A stretch of DNA of 64,000 nucleotides from Brachybacterium sacelli (lineage in GTDB: Bacteria > Actinomycetota > Actinomycetes > Actinomycetales > Dermabacteraceae): NCBI RefSeq assembly GCF_017876545.1, contig NZ_JAGIOD010000001.1, forward strand, positions 248,001 to 312,000, in the 5' to 3' direction. The position numbers and the translations under genes were made by a program. This document shows, one piece after another, positions 18,756-26,900 of this stretch (position 1 is the first letter of the stretch; each line of letters opens with the position of its first letter). The notes beneath the pieces are model-generated. The model saw only the letters and a program-made list of their open reading frames with translations, did no database searches and was not told the origin of the DNA.

Positions 18756-20087
18756 ATGGTCCAGCTGCCTCCTACCCTGCTCGACGCCGTGCACGAGCGC
18801 GTGCTCGACGGCCTCGATGCCGCCGCCCCGCGCGAGGAGATCGCCCGCCGCGTGGTCGCCTACCTGCGCAACACCTCGGAGACCACGGTCAGCGTCGAGG
18901 AGGACGGCACCACCTTCGTGATCACCGGCGACATCCCCGCGATGTGGCTGCGGGACTCCGCCGCCCAGCTGACCCCGCTGCTGCGGCTGGTCGTCGCCGA
19001 AGTCGGGGCCGCGGAGGACCGCGCGGTCCTGGTCGGCCTGCTCAGCGGTCTCCTGCGCCGGCAGTGGCAGTATCTCGTCATCGACCCGTACGCCAATGCT
19101 TTCAACCGGGCCCCGGATGCCTCTCACTGGGACAGCGACGACACGAACCTCGACACCCCCTGGGCGTGGGAGCGCAAGTTCGAGCTGGATTCCCTCTCCT
19201 ACGGGCCGGACCTGGCCTGGCGTCTCTGGACGGCGACCGGGGACACCTCCTGGGCGGACGAGAAGTTCGTCCCCGCGGCCCGTGCGATCCTCGAGACGGT
19301 GCGCACCGAACAGCATCATGAGGAACGCTCCGCCTACTACTTCCGCCGCGCGGACTGCCCCGCCCAGGACACCCTGGCCCGCGACGGCAAGGGGTCCCTG
19401 ACCGCACCGAACGGCCTGGTCTGGGCCGGTTTCCGTCCCAGCGACGACGCCTGCGAGCTGGGTTACAACATCCCTGGCAACCATTTCCTGGCCCTGGCGC
19501 TGGAACGTCTCGGCGACCTGCTCGAGCACGTCGCGGGACAGGCTCCGGAGGCCGCCGAGGCGCGTCGGCTCGCTGGCGAGATCCGGGAGGCGCTGCAACG
19601 GCACGGGCTGGTCGACGGGCCCGACGGCTCGCCGATCTGGGCGTACGAGATCGACGGGCGCGGCAACCACGTCGTCCTCGACGATGCGAACGTGCCGAGC
19701 CTGCTGGGGCTGCCGTACCTGGAGTGCGTGGACGCCGACGACCCGGTCTACCTCGCCACCCGTGCCGCAGTGCTGTCACCTCACAACCCGTACTTCTACT
19801 CGGGCGAGCACCTGGCGGGGATCGGCTCGCCGCACACCCCTGCCGGGCACGTCTGGCCCATCGCGAAGAACGTCGAGGGACTGACCTGCGGTGACGAGGA
19901 CGAGAAGCGGGCGGTTCTCGAGCAGCTGATCCGCACCGACGGCGGCACCGGGATGATGCACGAGGGCGTCCATGTCGACGACCCGTCGGTCTTCACCCGC
20001 GCGTGGTTCTCCTGGTCGAACTCGATGTTCTGCGAGCTGGCCCTGGATCTGGCCGGGGTGCACCGCGAGATGGCCGCTCGGGTCTGA
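18756..20087 (+). CDS. GH125 exo-alpha-1,6-mannosidase
   Basis: A 443-residue metal-independent alpha-mannosidase of glycoside hydrolase family 125, removing terminal alpha-1,6-linked mannose from oligosaccharides. Family hallmarks are TGDIPAMWLRDSAAQ, the RQWQYLVIDPYANAFNR segment, GFRPSDDACELGYNIPGNHF and the late VWPIAKNVEGLT. No signal peptide is seen, so it probably acts on imported oligosaccharides in the cytosol. I prefer the ATG at 18756, which has GATGGAG just before it, over 18687, which would lie inside the predicted promoter. The nearest sugar importer is at 9994-13601, but no direct linkage is shown. Confidence 0.92.
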   Translation: MVQLPPTLLDAVHERVLDGLDAAAPREEIARRVVAYLRNTSETTVSVEEDGTTFVITGDIPAMWLRDSAAQLTPLLRLVVAEVGAAEDRAVLVGLLSGLLRRQWQYLVIDPYANAFNRAPDASHWDSDDTNLDTPWAWERKFELDSLSYGPDLAWRLWTATGDTSWADEKFVPAARAILETVRTEQHHEERSAYYFRRADCPAQDTLARDGKGSLTAPNGLVWAGFRPSDDACELGYNIPGNHFLALALERLGDLLEHVAGQAPEAAEARRLAGEIREALQRHGLVDGPDGSPIWAYEIDGRGNHVVLDDANVPSLLGLPYLECVDADDPVYLATRAAVLSPHNPYFYSGEHLAGIGSPHTPAGHVWPIAKNVEGLTCGDEDEKRAVLEQLIRTDGGTGMMHEGVHVDDPSVFTRAWFSWSNSMFCELALDLAGVHREMAARV

Positions 20088-20219
20088 TCCCGGGGCGGCT
20101 GTCCGCCCGTCGAGCACTTAGGTGGCCCAGCTGGTCCCACCCAGGTCGGACGGGTACCGTCGGGCTGGGCCGTCGCACCATGCACGGCCCTTTCGCGACT
20201 CCGAACAGGATCCAGCACG

Positions 20220-20750
20220 ATGTCGTCGATGCCCCCTCCCTATGGCGCCACTGAGCCGGCCTCCGCCTGCACGGTGACCGAGGCCCCCGAGGTCCCCACC
20301 GCGGTGGTGACGCAGCGCGACTTCCCGATGTACGAGATGTCGACCCTGATGGACGGCACGTTCTCGCACCTCGTCTCCGCCCTGGAGGAGGCGGGCATCC
20401 ACCCGATCGGCCCGGCGTTCGCCCTCCACCACCGCGCGCCGGTCTCGACCGCGGACGTCGAGGTCGGCTTCCCCGTGGATGCCCCGCTGCGCGAGCCGAT
20501 CACCCTGCCCAGCGGATACGAGGTGACCGCCTCGGTGCTGCCCGGAGGTCGGGTGGGCTGGGTCAGCCACATCGGCGGCTACGGCGGCCTGGCGGAGAGC
20601 TGGGGCGCGTTCACCGAGGACGTCGGGGAGTCCGAGGAGCAGATGACCTACCCGTTCTGGGAGTTCTACGTGACTCCACCATCGCCCGACGTGAATCCCG
20701 CGTCACTGCGCACCGACCTGTTCAGCCTGCTCGAGCCGCGCTCGGACTGA
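20220..20750 (+). CDS. GyrI-like small-molecule-binding domain protein
   Basis: A 176-residue soluble protein matching the GyrI-like / AraC effector-binding fold: PTAVVTQRDFPMYEMSTLM at the start, HHRAPVSTADVEVGFPVDAP in the middle and GGRVGWVSHIGGYGGLAESW near the ligand cleft. There is no DNA-binding domain, so it is a stand-alone binder like those that sequester drugs or cationic lipophilic compounds. It is on the same strand as the mannosidase but 132 bp behind, with a GGTGG...CCACC hairpin between, so it is probably a separate unit. The physiological ligand is unknown. Confidence 0.78.
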   Translation: MSSMPPPYGATEPASACTVTEAPEVPTAVVTQRDFPMYEMSTLMDGTFSHLVSALEEAGIHPIGPAFALHHRAPVSTADVEVGFPVDAPLREPITLPSGYEVTASVLPGGRVGWVSHIGGYGGLAESWGAFTEDVGESEEQMTYPFWEFYVTPPSPDVNPASLRTDLFSLLEPRSD

Positions 20751-20774
20751 GCGCCCTTCGCGGCAGGGCCCGAG

Positions 20775-20814
20775 CGCTCTGCGCGGCGAGGAAGGCACGC
20801 TCTGCGCGGCGAGG
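20775..20814. repeat. 17-bp direct repeat between convergent genes
   Basis: CGCTCTGCGCGGCGAGG occurs at 20775-20791 and again at 20798-20814, with a 23-bp period. It lies in the 100-bp gap between the GyrI-like gene and the phosphatase. No hairpin with a T-run is visible. Confidence 0.7.
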
Positions 20815-20850
20815 TCCGCGCACCGACAGCCATGAGATCTCGCCGACAGC

Positions 20851-21471
20851 TCAGGGTCGCAGGATGTCGGGAAACCCCGTCCAGTGCAGCTCCCGCGGCA
20901 GGTGGGACATGTCGTTGACGAGGACGACCGACGGAGGCCGCGCTGCCCGGTGCTCGATCATGGTCAGGGCGGCGTTGGCGCAGTTGAGGCCGAGCCAGCG
21001 TGCCGGCGGCGCCTCGAGGGCGTCACGGATCAACCAGGCGATCTGGAAGGCATGGGTGATGAGCACCTCGTGCGTGTCCCGATCGCCTGCTCCCGCAGCG
21101 CGCCCCGATACGGACGACGCCCCGAAGCGCCTGCTCAACCGGTGGGCGAGGTCGTGCCCGACCGCCGCCTCCTCGGCGTCGTAGCCATCGAAGAACGGGG
21201 CCCAGGCCGCTGAGAGCTCCTCGGCGGGCGGGACGTAGGGGACGTGGTCGATGAGCTCCTCCACGTCGTCGACCAGAACGGTCGGGGGCAGTTCCCGGGC
21301 GATCACCTGCGCACTCTCGACGGCGCGGGGCAGGGGCGAATGCCACACGACGTCGAGGGGCATCCGTGCGAGCCGCTCGCCCAGCAGGGCGGCCTGGGAC
21401 CTGCCGGTGTCCGTGAGCTCCCCGAGGGGATCGGCCTCGCCGTGACGGGCGAGGTAGAGATATCGGGTCAT
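20851..21471 (-). CDS. Histidine phosphatase family protein
   Basis: A 206-residue phosphatase of the phosphoglycerate-mutase-like branch. The phospho-acceptor motif is LARHGEAD (His10), with the second-site Arg in SPLPRAVESAQ and the late His in VLITHAFQIAWLI. The ATG overlaps the stop of the upstream ATP-grasp gene by 4 bp (ATGA), so the two are translationally coupled. Families of this size act on small phosphoesters or on phosphohistidine (SixA-like). The coupling to a protein carrying a phospho-His makes the second option worth testing, but sequence alone does not decide. Confidence 0.88.
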   Translation of the reverse strand: MTRYLYLARHGEADPLGELTDTGRSQAALLGERLARMPLDVVWHSPLPRAVESAQVIARELPPTVLVDDVEELIDHVPYVPPAEELSAAWAPFFDGYDAEEAAVGHDLAHRLSRRFGASSVSGRAAGAGDRDTHEVLITHAFQIAWLIRDALEAPPARWLGLNCANAALTMIEHRAARPPSVVLVNDMSHLPRELHWTGFPDILRP

Positions 21472-22739
21472 CGAGGCGTTCCTCCCGCGGTACGAGCGAT
21501 GGTTCCGGCGCTCCCGTCGAGCTCTACCCATTCTCCGTCGCGGAGGGAAGAGGTGGCTCCGGCGACTCCGAGGACGGCGGGGACGTGCTGCTCGCGGGCG
21601 ACGATGGCGGCGTGCGACAGCGCCCCACCGACCTCGGTGATGATGCCGTCGACGACGCGCAGCAGCGGCGTCCAGGCCGGATCCGTCCACGGGCACACGA
21701 GAACGTCGCCGGCACGTACCCGGGAGAAGTCCTCCGGGCCTCGGGCGATACGCACCGGGCCCGCGACCTGCCCGCGACTGCCCGGGGTGCCCCGCAGGAG
21801 GTTCGGAGGGACCGCCGGCGCATCTCTGCCCACGGAAGGCGGCTCTGCGGTGATCGGACGGGACTGGAGGATCCGGAGGTCGCCGCCGGACCGGGCCCAT
21901 TCGATGTCCTGCGGACCCCCGAGGAGCTCGGAGATCCTGTGCCCGAGACGCGCGAGCTCGACGGCCGCGTCCTCGTCTAGACACGGCGCCCGCCGCTGCT
22001 CAGCAGCGACCTCGCGAGCGACGACCCCGTTCCCCTCACGGTCGACGCGTCGATGCTTGTCGGCGACCTCGCTGGTCACGAGCCCGTTGGCAGTGACTTC
22101 GTAGGCGTCGGGCGAGACCTCGCCTCCGACGACGGCCGCTCCCAGCCCCCAGGACGCTTCGAGGCGCGTGGCACCGCCCGGCTGCGTGGGTGTGAACAGG
22201 ACCCCGGCGACCTCGGCGTCCACCAGCGGCTGGATGATCACGGCCATCGCCGAGCTTCCGAGATCACCGTCAGGACCGGCGCCGGCCGACGGGTCGAGGG
22301 CGCGAGTGGGCGCCAGCGAGGCCCAGCAGCGGTGCACCGCGGCGGCGATGCCGTCGGCCCCGCGCACTGCGAGGACGGTCTCGTACTGCCCGGCGGCGGA
22401 GGAGTCCGCCGAGTCCTCCCCGGTCGCGGAGGAGCGCACGGCGACAGGCACGTCCGCGAGCGCACCCAGGGCCTCATCGAGCGCCACGCGGAGGTCCATC
22501 GTGGGCGGCTCGGCGGTCGAATGGAGTGTTGCCGTACGGGCCACCGTCGGCAGATCGGCCGTCCGCGGCGCGATGCCCTCCGGTGATCCGCCGAGCGGCT
22601 CCTCCCCCGCGCCCCGGTGCATCGCGAACGGCACGACGAGGCCGTCGGGCACCGGCAATCCTGCGCGCAACAGGGTGCCGAGGGTCGCGGCCTTCGCCCC
22701 GCAGGTACTCCTCGTGGCGTCGCGCAGACGAACGAGCAT
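21468..22739 (-). CDS. Two-domain PEP-synthase-like protein: ATP-grasp plus swivelling phospho-His domain
   Basis: A 423-residue protein related to PEP synthase, PPDK and rifampin phosphotransferase. An N-terminal ATP-grasp domain (about 1-300) shows CGAKAATLGTLLRAGLPVP, VAVRSSATGEDSADSSAAGQ, EASWGLGAAVVGGEVSPDAY and GGPQDIEWA...LQSRPIT. A short linker leads to a C-terminal His domain (about 315-415) with GGALSHAAIVAREQHVPAVL, where His376 should be the phosphate carrier. The third domain that normally binds pyruvate/PEP or rifamycin is absent, and full-length relatives are about twice as long. The acceptor must therefore be a separate molecule or protein. It is transcribed away from two HTH genes across a shared dyad and overlaps the phosphatase gene downstream. 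Confidence 0.85.
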   Translation of the reverse strand: MLVRLRDATRSTCGAKAATLGTLLRAGLPVPDGLVVPFAMHRGAGEEPLGGSPEGIAPRTADLPTVARTATLHSTAEPPTMDLRVALDEALGALADVPVAVRSSATGEDSADSSAAGQYETVLAVRGADGIAAAVHRCWASLAPTRALDPSAGAGPDGDLGSSAMAVIIQPLVDAEVAGVLFTPTQPGGATRLEASWGLGAAVVGGEVSPDAYEVTANGLVTSEVADKHRRVDREGNGVVAREVAAEQRRAPCLDEDAAVELARLGHRISELLGGPQDIEWARSGGDLRILQSRPITAEPPSVGRDAPAVPPNLLRGTPGSRGQVAGPVRIARGPEDFSRVRAGDVLVCPWTDPAWTPLLRVVDGIITEVGGALSHAAIVAREQHVPAVLGVAGATSSLRDGEWVELDGSAGTIARTAGGTPR

Positions 22740-22747
22740 CCCGCCAC

Positions 22748-22778
22748 CTCAACTTTTTATTGACAATAATGTGTTGAG
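22748..22778. promoter_or_regulatory. 31-bp dyad operator in the divergent promoter of the ATP-grasp/HTH module
   Basis: CTCAAC at 22748-22753 mirrors GTTGAG at 22773-22778, and TATTG at 22758-22762 mirrors CAATA at 22764-22768 about a central A. Each half matches at 12 of 15 positions. TTGACA (22760-22765) sits at the centre and can serve as -35 for the + strand, with CAGGAT (22783-22788) at 17 bp as -10. The patch is strikingly AT-rich for this genome. Control by one or both HTH proteins encoded alongside is inferred. Confidence 0.65.
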
Positions 22779-22794
22779 TATGCAGGATCAGGGC

Positions 22795-23268
22795 ATGCCC
22801 CACAAGAACACGGACGGTCCGCACGGCGATCCGACCCGGCCCCGCGACGGGCGCGCCGAGGCGGGCAGCGCCCCCGACCGGATACGCAATGACCAGCCCG
22901 AGGTGCGCGGTGAGCAGCACCAGGCGCGCCGTGAGCAGGACGCGCGCGAGCACCTCCTGCACCTCGGCGGTGAGGCGCTGCCCTCTCCCCCGTGGCGTCC
23001 CCTCCGAGAGGCGACCTCGGCCGTGGATCTCGCCCAGCTCGCCCTGTGGAGATCACGCGATGCTGCACCGGAGGAGCTGCTCAGCGCTCTGACCCTGATG
23101 CCTTCGGCGCGCGCGGAGGTGGAGGGACTCGAGTCCGGCCTGTTGTTCATCGCCCGCGCCGCCGGCCTCACCTGGGCCCAGATCGCCGAGGCCATGGGCT
23201 TCAACTCGCCTCAGGCCTGCCAGCAGCACTTCACGCGGTTGAACGCCCGGCGGGACGTCGACTCGTGA
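22795..23268 (+). CDS. HTH DNA-binding protein of the ATP-grasp module
   Basis: A 157-residue protein. The first 70 residues are charged, low-complexity and probably disordered. A C-terminal helix-turn-helix is recognisable in AGLTWAQIAEAMGFNSPQAC, followed by QQHFTRL. If the promoter TTGACA-N17-CAGGAT is correct, the ATG at 22795 would be nearly at the 5' end of the message, i.e. leaderless; an ATG at 22780 is an alternative that would overlap the promoter. The next gene begins inside its stop codon (GTGA overlap). Such short HTH proteins next to PEP-utilising proteins are familiar in actinobacteria, but I cannot name a studied one. Confidence 0.7.
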   Translation: MPHKNTDGPHGDPTRPRDGRAEAGSAPDRIRNDQPEVRGEQHQARREQDAREHLLHLGGEALPSPPWRPLREATSAVDLAQLALWRSRDAAPEELLSALTLMPSARAEVEGLESGLLFIARAAGLTWAQIAEAMGFNSPQACQQHFTRLNARRDVDS

Positions 23269-23897
23269 ACTCGACCTCGTCCCTCGACCTGCTGGTGCTG
23301 CACGGCGTGCGGCTGCGCGGCTTCGCCGGGACTCGCGGGATCGCCGATCGTTTCGGTCTGGATCCCCTGGTCACTGCCGAGGTCCTGCACGACTACGAGA
23401 AGCAGGGGGCGGTCGCCTTCGCCAGCTTCGCCGATCTCGGGGGATGGTCCCTCACCACGACGGGACGCGTACACAACGAGCGGATGCTCGCCGGTGAGCT
23501 CGACGCCGTCGGCGGAACGCGGGAGCTGCACGAGGTCCACCGCGAGTTCCTGCCCTGGAATGCACGTCTGGTCCAGGCCTGCACGGACTGGCAGCTGCGT
23601 CCGGTCGACGGGGACCCTCTCGCGGTCAACGACCATTCCGAGCCGGCGCGGGACGCACGGATCCTGGAGGAGCTGACCCGGGTCGGGAACGCCCTGGCAC
23701 CGATCACGGACCGCCTGACCGCCGTCCTCGAACGCTTCGACGGGTACGACTCCCGGTACGCAGTAGCGCTGGAGCGTGCGCACGCGGGACAGACCGCCTG
23801 GGTCGATCGGAGCGACGTCGATTCGTGCCACCGGGTCTGGTTCGAGCTGCACGAGGACCTCGTCGCGACGCTCGGCATCGACCGTTCCACCGCGTGA
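23265..23897 (+). CDS. Winged-HTH-type putative regulator of the ATP-grasp module
   Basis: A 210-residue protein overlapping the preceding HTH gene by 4 bp with a GTG start. The N-terminal 70 residues look like a winged helix: GIADRFGLDPLVTAEVLHDYE as the recognition region, then GWSLTTTGRVHNERMLAGEL as the wing and following helix. The C-terminal 140 residues are helical, with conserved-looking Trp, Asp and Arg (RLVQACTDWQLRP, DSCHRVWFELHEDL), and may bind an effector or partner. There are no membrane segments. It is convergent with dnaX over 48 bp. Its pairing with the ATP-grasp/phosphatase operon suggests it senses or uses that pathway. Confidence 0.7.
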   Translation: MNSTSSLDLLVLHGVRLRGFAGTRGIADRFGLDPLVTAEVLHDYEKQGAVAFASFADLGGWSLTTTGRVHNERMLAGELDAVGGTRELHEVHREFLPWNARLVQACTDWQLRPVDGDPLAVNDHSEPARDARILEELTRVGNALAPITDRLTAVLERFDGYDSRYAVALERAHAGQTAWVDRSDVDSCHRVWFELHEDLVATLGIDRSTA

Positions 23898-23945
23898 GCG
23901 CACGCTCATGATTCCGGCTGCGCCGGGAGAGGGCCCTCGCCGCGG

Positions 23946-26900
23946 TCAGTACCTCTCGGTCTCGTCGATGACCTCGAGGACCTTGCCGCCGAGCACGGAC
24001 TCGATGATCTCGCGTCCGTTGCGCTGAGCGACTACGGCGTCCTCGTCATCCCGGGTCGCCCCACCGGTGGGGTCCACCTCCGGCGCATCCTCGGGAGTGG
24101 CGCTGCGCGCTCGCTGACCGGCAGTGCGCGAGGCCTGGGCCGCCTCACGCACCAGGGCCGCGCCGCTGCGCGCGGGGACAGAGGCCGATTCGTCCCCCGG
24201 GGCCGGGGCGATCGAGGCCGTCCCCCAGGATGCCGCAGCTCGAGAGCTGGCGGACTCCGCCGGTCCTCCGGTGTCCGTGGGTGAAGGTGGAGCGCTGTCG
24301 GCCGGTGCGGGTTGAGCGGCGGTGGCCGCGGCACCCCAGGCACCTGGGCTCTCGGCCCACGCCGTGGCGCCGGGGCTCTCGGTCGGCGCAGTGGCACTCC
24401 GGTCCTCGGTCGGCGCGGAGGTGGCCGACGGCGACATCGGGGGCGGGGAGGCCGCGTCGACGGCTGCCGACGAGGACGAGCCGACGGTGGTGGAAGTCCG
24501 TCCCGCGGGAGACGGCGACGCGGCCGATCCCGGCGTCGCGGCGGAGGAGGCCGGTCCCCACCCGGACGGTTCGGGGGCGGCATCCGAACCAGCGCCAGCG
24601 GCACGAGCAGCACCGTGGTCGGCACCGGCACCGTGGTCGGCACCGGAACCGCCATCGGCGCCGCTGGTCGCCGACGTCGTCGGGACGGTCTGCGCGGGAC
24701 GGGAGCGGATCACTCGGCCCTCGGCGATCGCCCGCTTCAGCGCCGCCTGTCCATAGGTGCGCGGTTCCTCCGGGGGCAGGGAGTCACGCCCCTCGTCGTC
24801 GACGACGGGGATCTCCCCGTCGTCCGCTCCTCCGGCGGGCGGGGCCGCGACCGGCGGGGCGACGGCTGATGCCACCTCGTCAGATCGAGCCGGCGCCGTG
24901 GCGGGAGCCGGCGCGAGCGCGTCGGACCAGCGCCCCGTGTCTGGGCCTTGGTGCACCGCCGGCGCCGGCGCACCTTGCGGCATCTCGTCGGCGCCGCCCG
25001 GCCGCGGGGCGCTCTCTGAGGGGTAGGAGTCCCGGGGGTCCGGCGGGAAGGGATCGTCCGGTTCCGGGGCGAAGTCCTCGGACCGGTCCGGACCAGATGC
25101 TGCGGGGCCGCGATTCTGCTCGGAGGCGCGGGCAGCGGCGCGCAGCGCGCGCTCGGAGGCGCGCTGGCCTGCGGACAGAGGCTGCTCCTCCTCCTGCGGG
25201 GCCGAGGTCGCCGGAGCCGGCGGCGCCTTCGGGGAGACGGCATCGCCCCACGGGACAGGCCCGGCGTCGGGGGAGGAGCTGCCGGACGGGCCGGCAGGGT
25301 CGACGGACCGCGCGTCGGTCGATGCGGAATCGGCCGACGGCGCGTCCGTCGGGCTCGTTGCCTGCTCGCCTGCGCCGTGCCCGGCGATCCCCTGACCCGC
25401 AGTGGCTTGGGGCGCCGGAGTCCGGGCGTTTCCGGGGCCGTCCTGGGCGGGCGCTCCGTCGCGGCCCTGCGGTCCGCCGTCCTGGGTTCCACCATCGTGC
25501 CGAGCACCACCCTCCGGCCAACCGGCACCCTGTGACCCCTGTGCGCCCTGGGTGCCGCCGCCGGGATGACCACCCCCACCGTGCGGTCCGCCACCCCGCT
25601 GCGGGCCGTCGTGGCGCTGTCCCCCGGGGCCGCCCGGACCGGGGCGACCGCCGCCGCCGGGGCCGGGGTCCTCGCCGACGACGGCCTCGACCGTGATGTC
25701 GGTGTGCATGATGCGGCGCACCGCATCGGCCAGGTTCTCTGCAGCAGTGCCGCGGTGGAAGGCGGAGACCAGGCCGTCGGTGCGGAACCCGATCACCAGG
25801 GTCGTCCCCTGGGCACCGTGGACGTGTCCGTTCTGGGAGATCAGCGCCCAGCTGGGGCGGCGGATCTGCGCGAGCTCGTCGAGGATCGCGGACCAGTGCG
25901 AGCGCACCTCGTCAGGATCCAGCCCGTCGGTCCCGCCGCTGGGGGCCGAGGCACCGGAAGCATCCTGCGGAGGCCGGCCCTGTTGCGGCTGCGGCTGCAC
26001 CTGCTGCTCGGCCGGCTGGTCCTGCCGGGTCGGTGGCTGGGACTGCTGCGAGTGGTTCGACGGCGACTGCGCCGCCTGCGGATCGATCGGCTGGCCCTGC
26101 CGGGACGACTGCCTCTCGCCCTGCGCCTCGGGTGCCTGCGGCTGACCCGTCGGCGGCTGGGCCTGCTGATTCTGGGGGGCCTGGGGCCGTGAGGCGTTGG
26201 TCTGCGGTGACGGCTCCTGCGCCGCCGGCCCGGGATGCTGGCCCGCATCGGCGGTGGCACCCGCACCGACTGCTCCAGCCGCTCCCGCGGGGGCCGCTGT
26301 GTCCGGCGGCTCCGGCGAGGTCGGCGCCGCGGAGGGCGCCCCGCCGGAGCGCGCCTGACGCGAGGCCTCCGCCTTCTCCTGGGCGATGCGGCGGGCCTCC
26401 TCGCGCCCACCAACACTCCCGGGCGCCCCCTGCGGAGCACCGTGAACAGGGCCGCCGCGGCCGCCCTGCCCCTCACCACCGCGGCCGCCCTGCGCCGGAG
26501 CCGGGCGTCCCCCGGTCCCGTCGGCCGGAGCGGCGAGCGCGGCTCGCTCATCTCGCAGCACCAGCCGCGCGGCCAGCAGCTCGAGGTGGAGTCTCGGCGA
26601 GGTCGCCCCGCTCATGGTGGACAGCGTCTCGTGGACGAGGTCGCCGCACTGCGAGAGGTCCGCGGGGGCGAACATCGTGGCCTGGCCGCGCATGCGCTCG
26701 AGCTCGTCGGCGGGGACCTGCGGCAGCAGATCAGCGCCGCGATCCGGCACCGCGGCCAGCACGATCAGGTCCCGCATCCGTTCCAGCAGGTCCTCGACGA
26801 AGCGGCGCGGCTCGTGCCCGGTGGCCAGCACGTGCTCGACCGCCGCGTACAGGGAGGCGGCATCCCGCTCGGCGACCGCGATGATGGCGCTGTCCAGCAG

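Noticed and set aside
21468..22739. Rifampin phosphotransferase
   Set aside because: ATP-grasp and His domains match, but the large central rifamycin-binding domain is missing and no rifamycin-associated promoter element was seen upstream.
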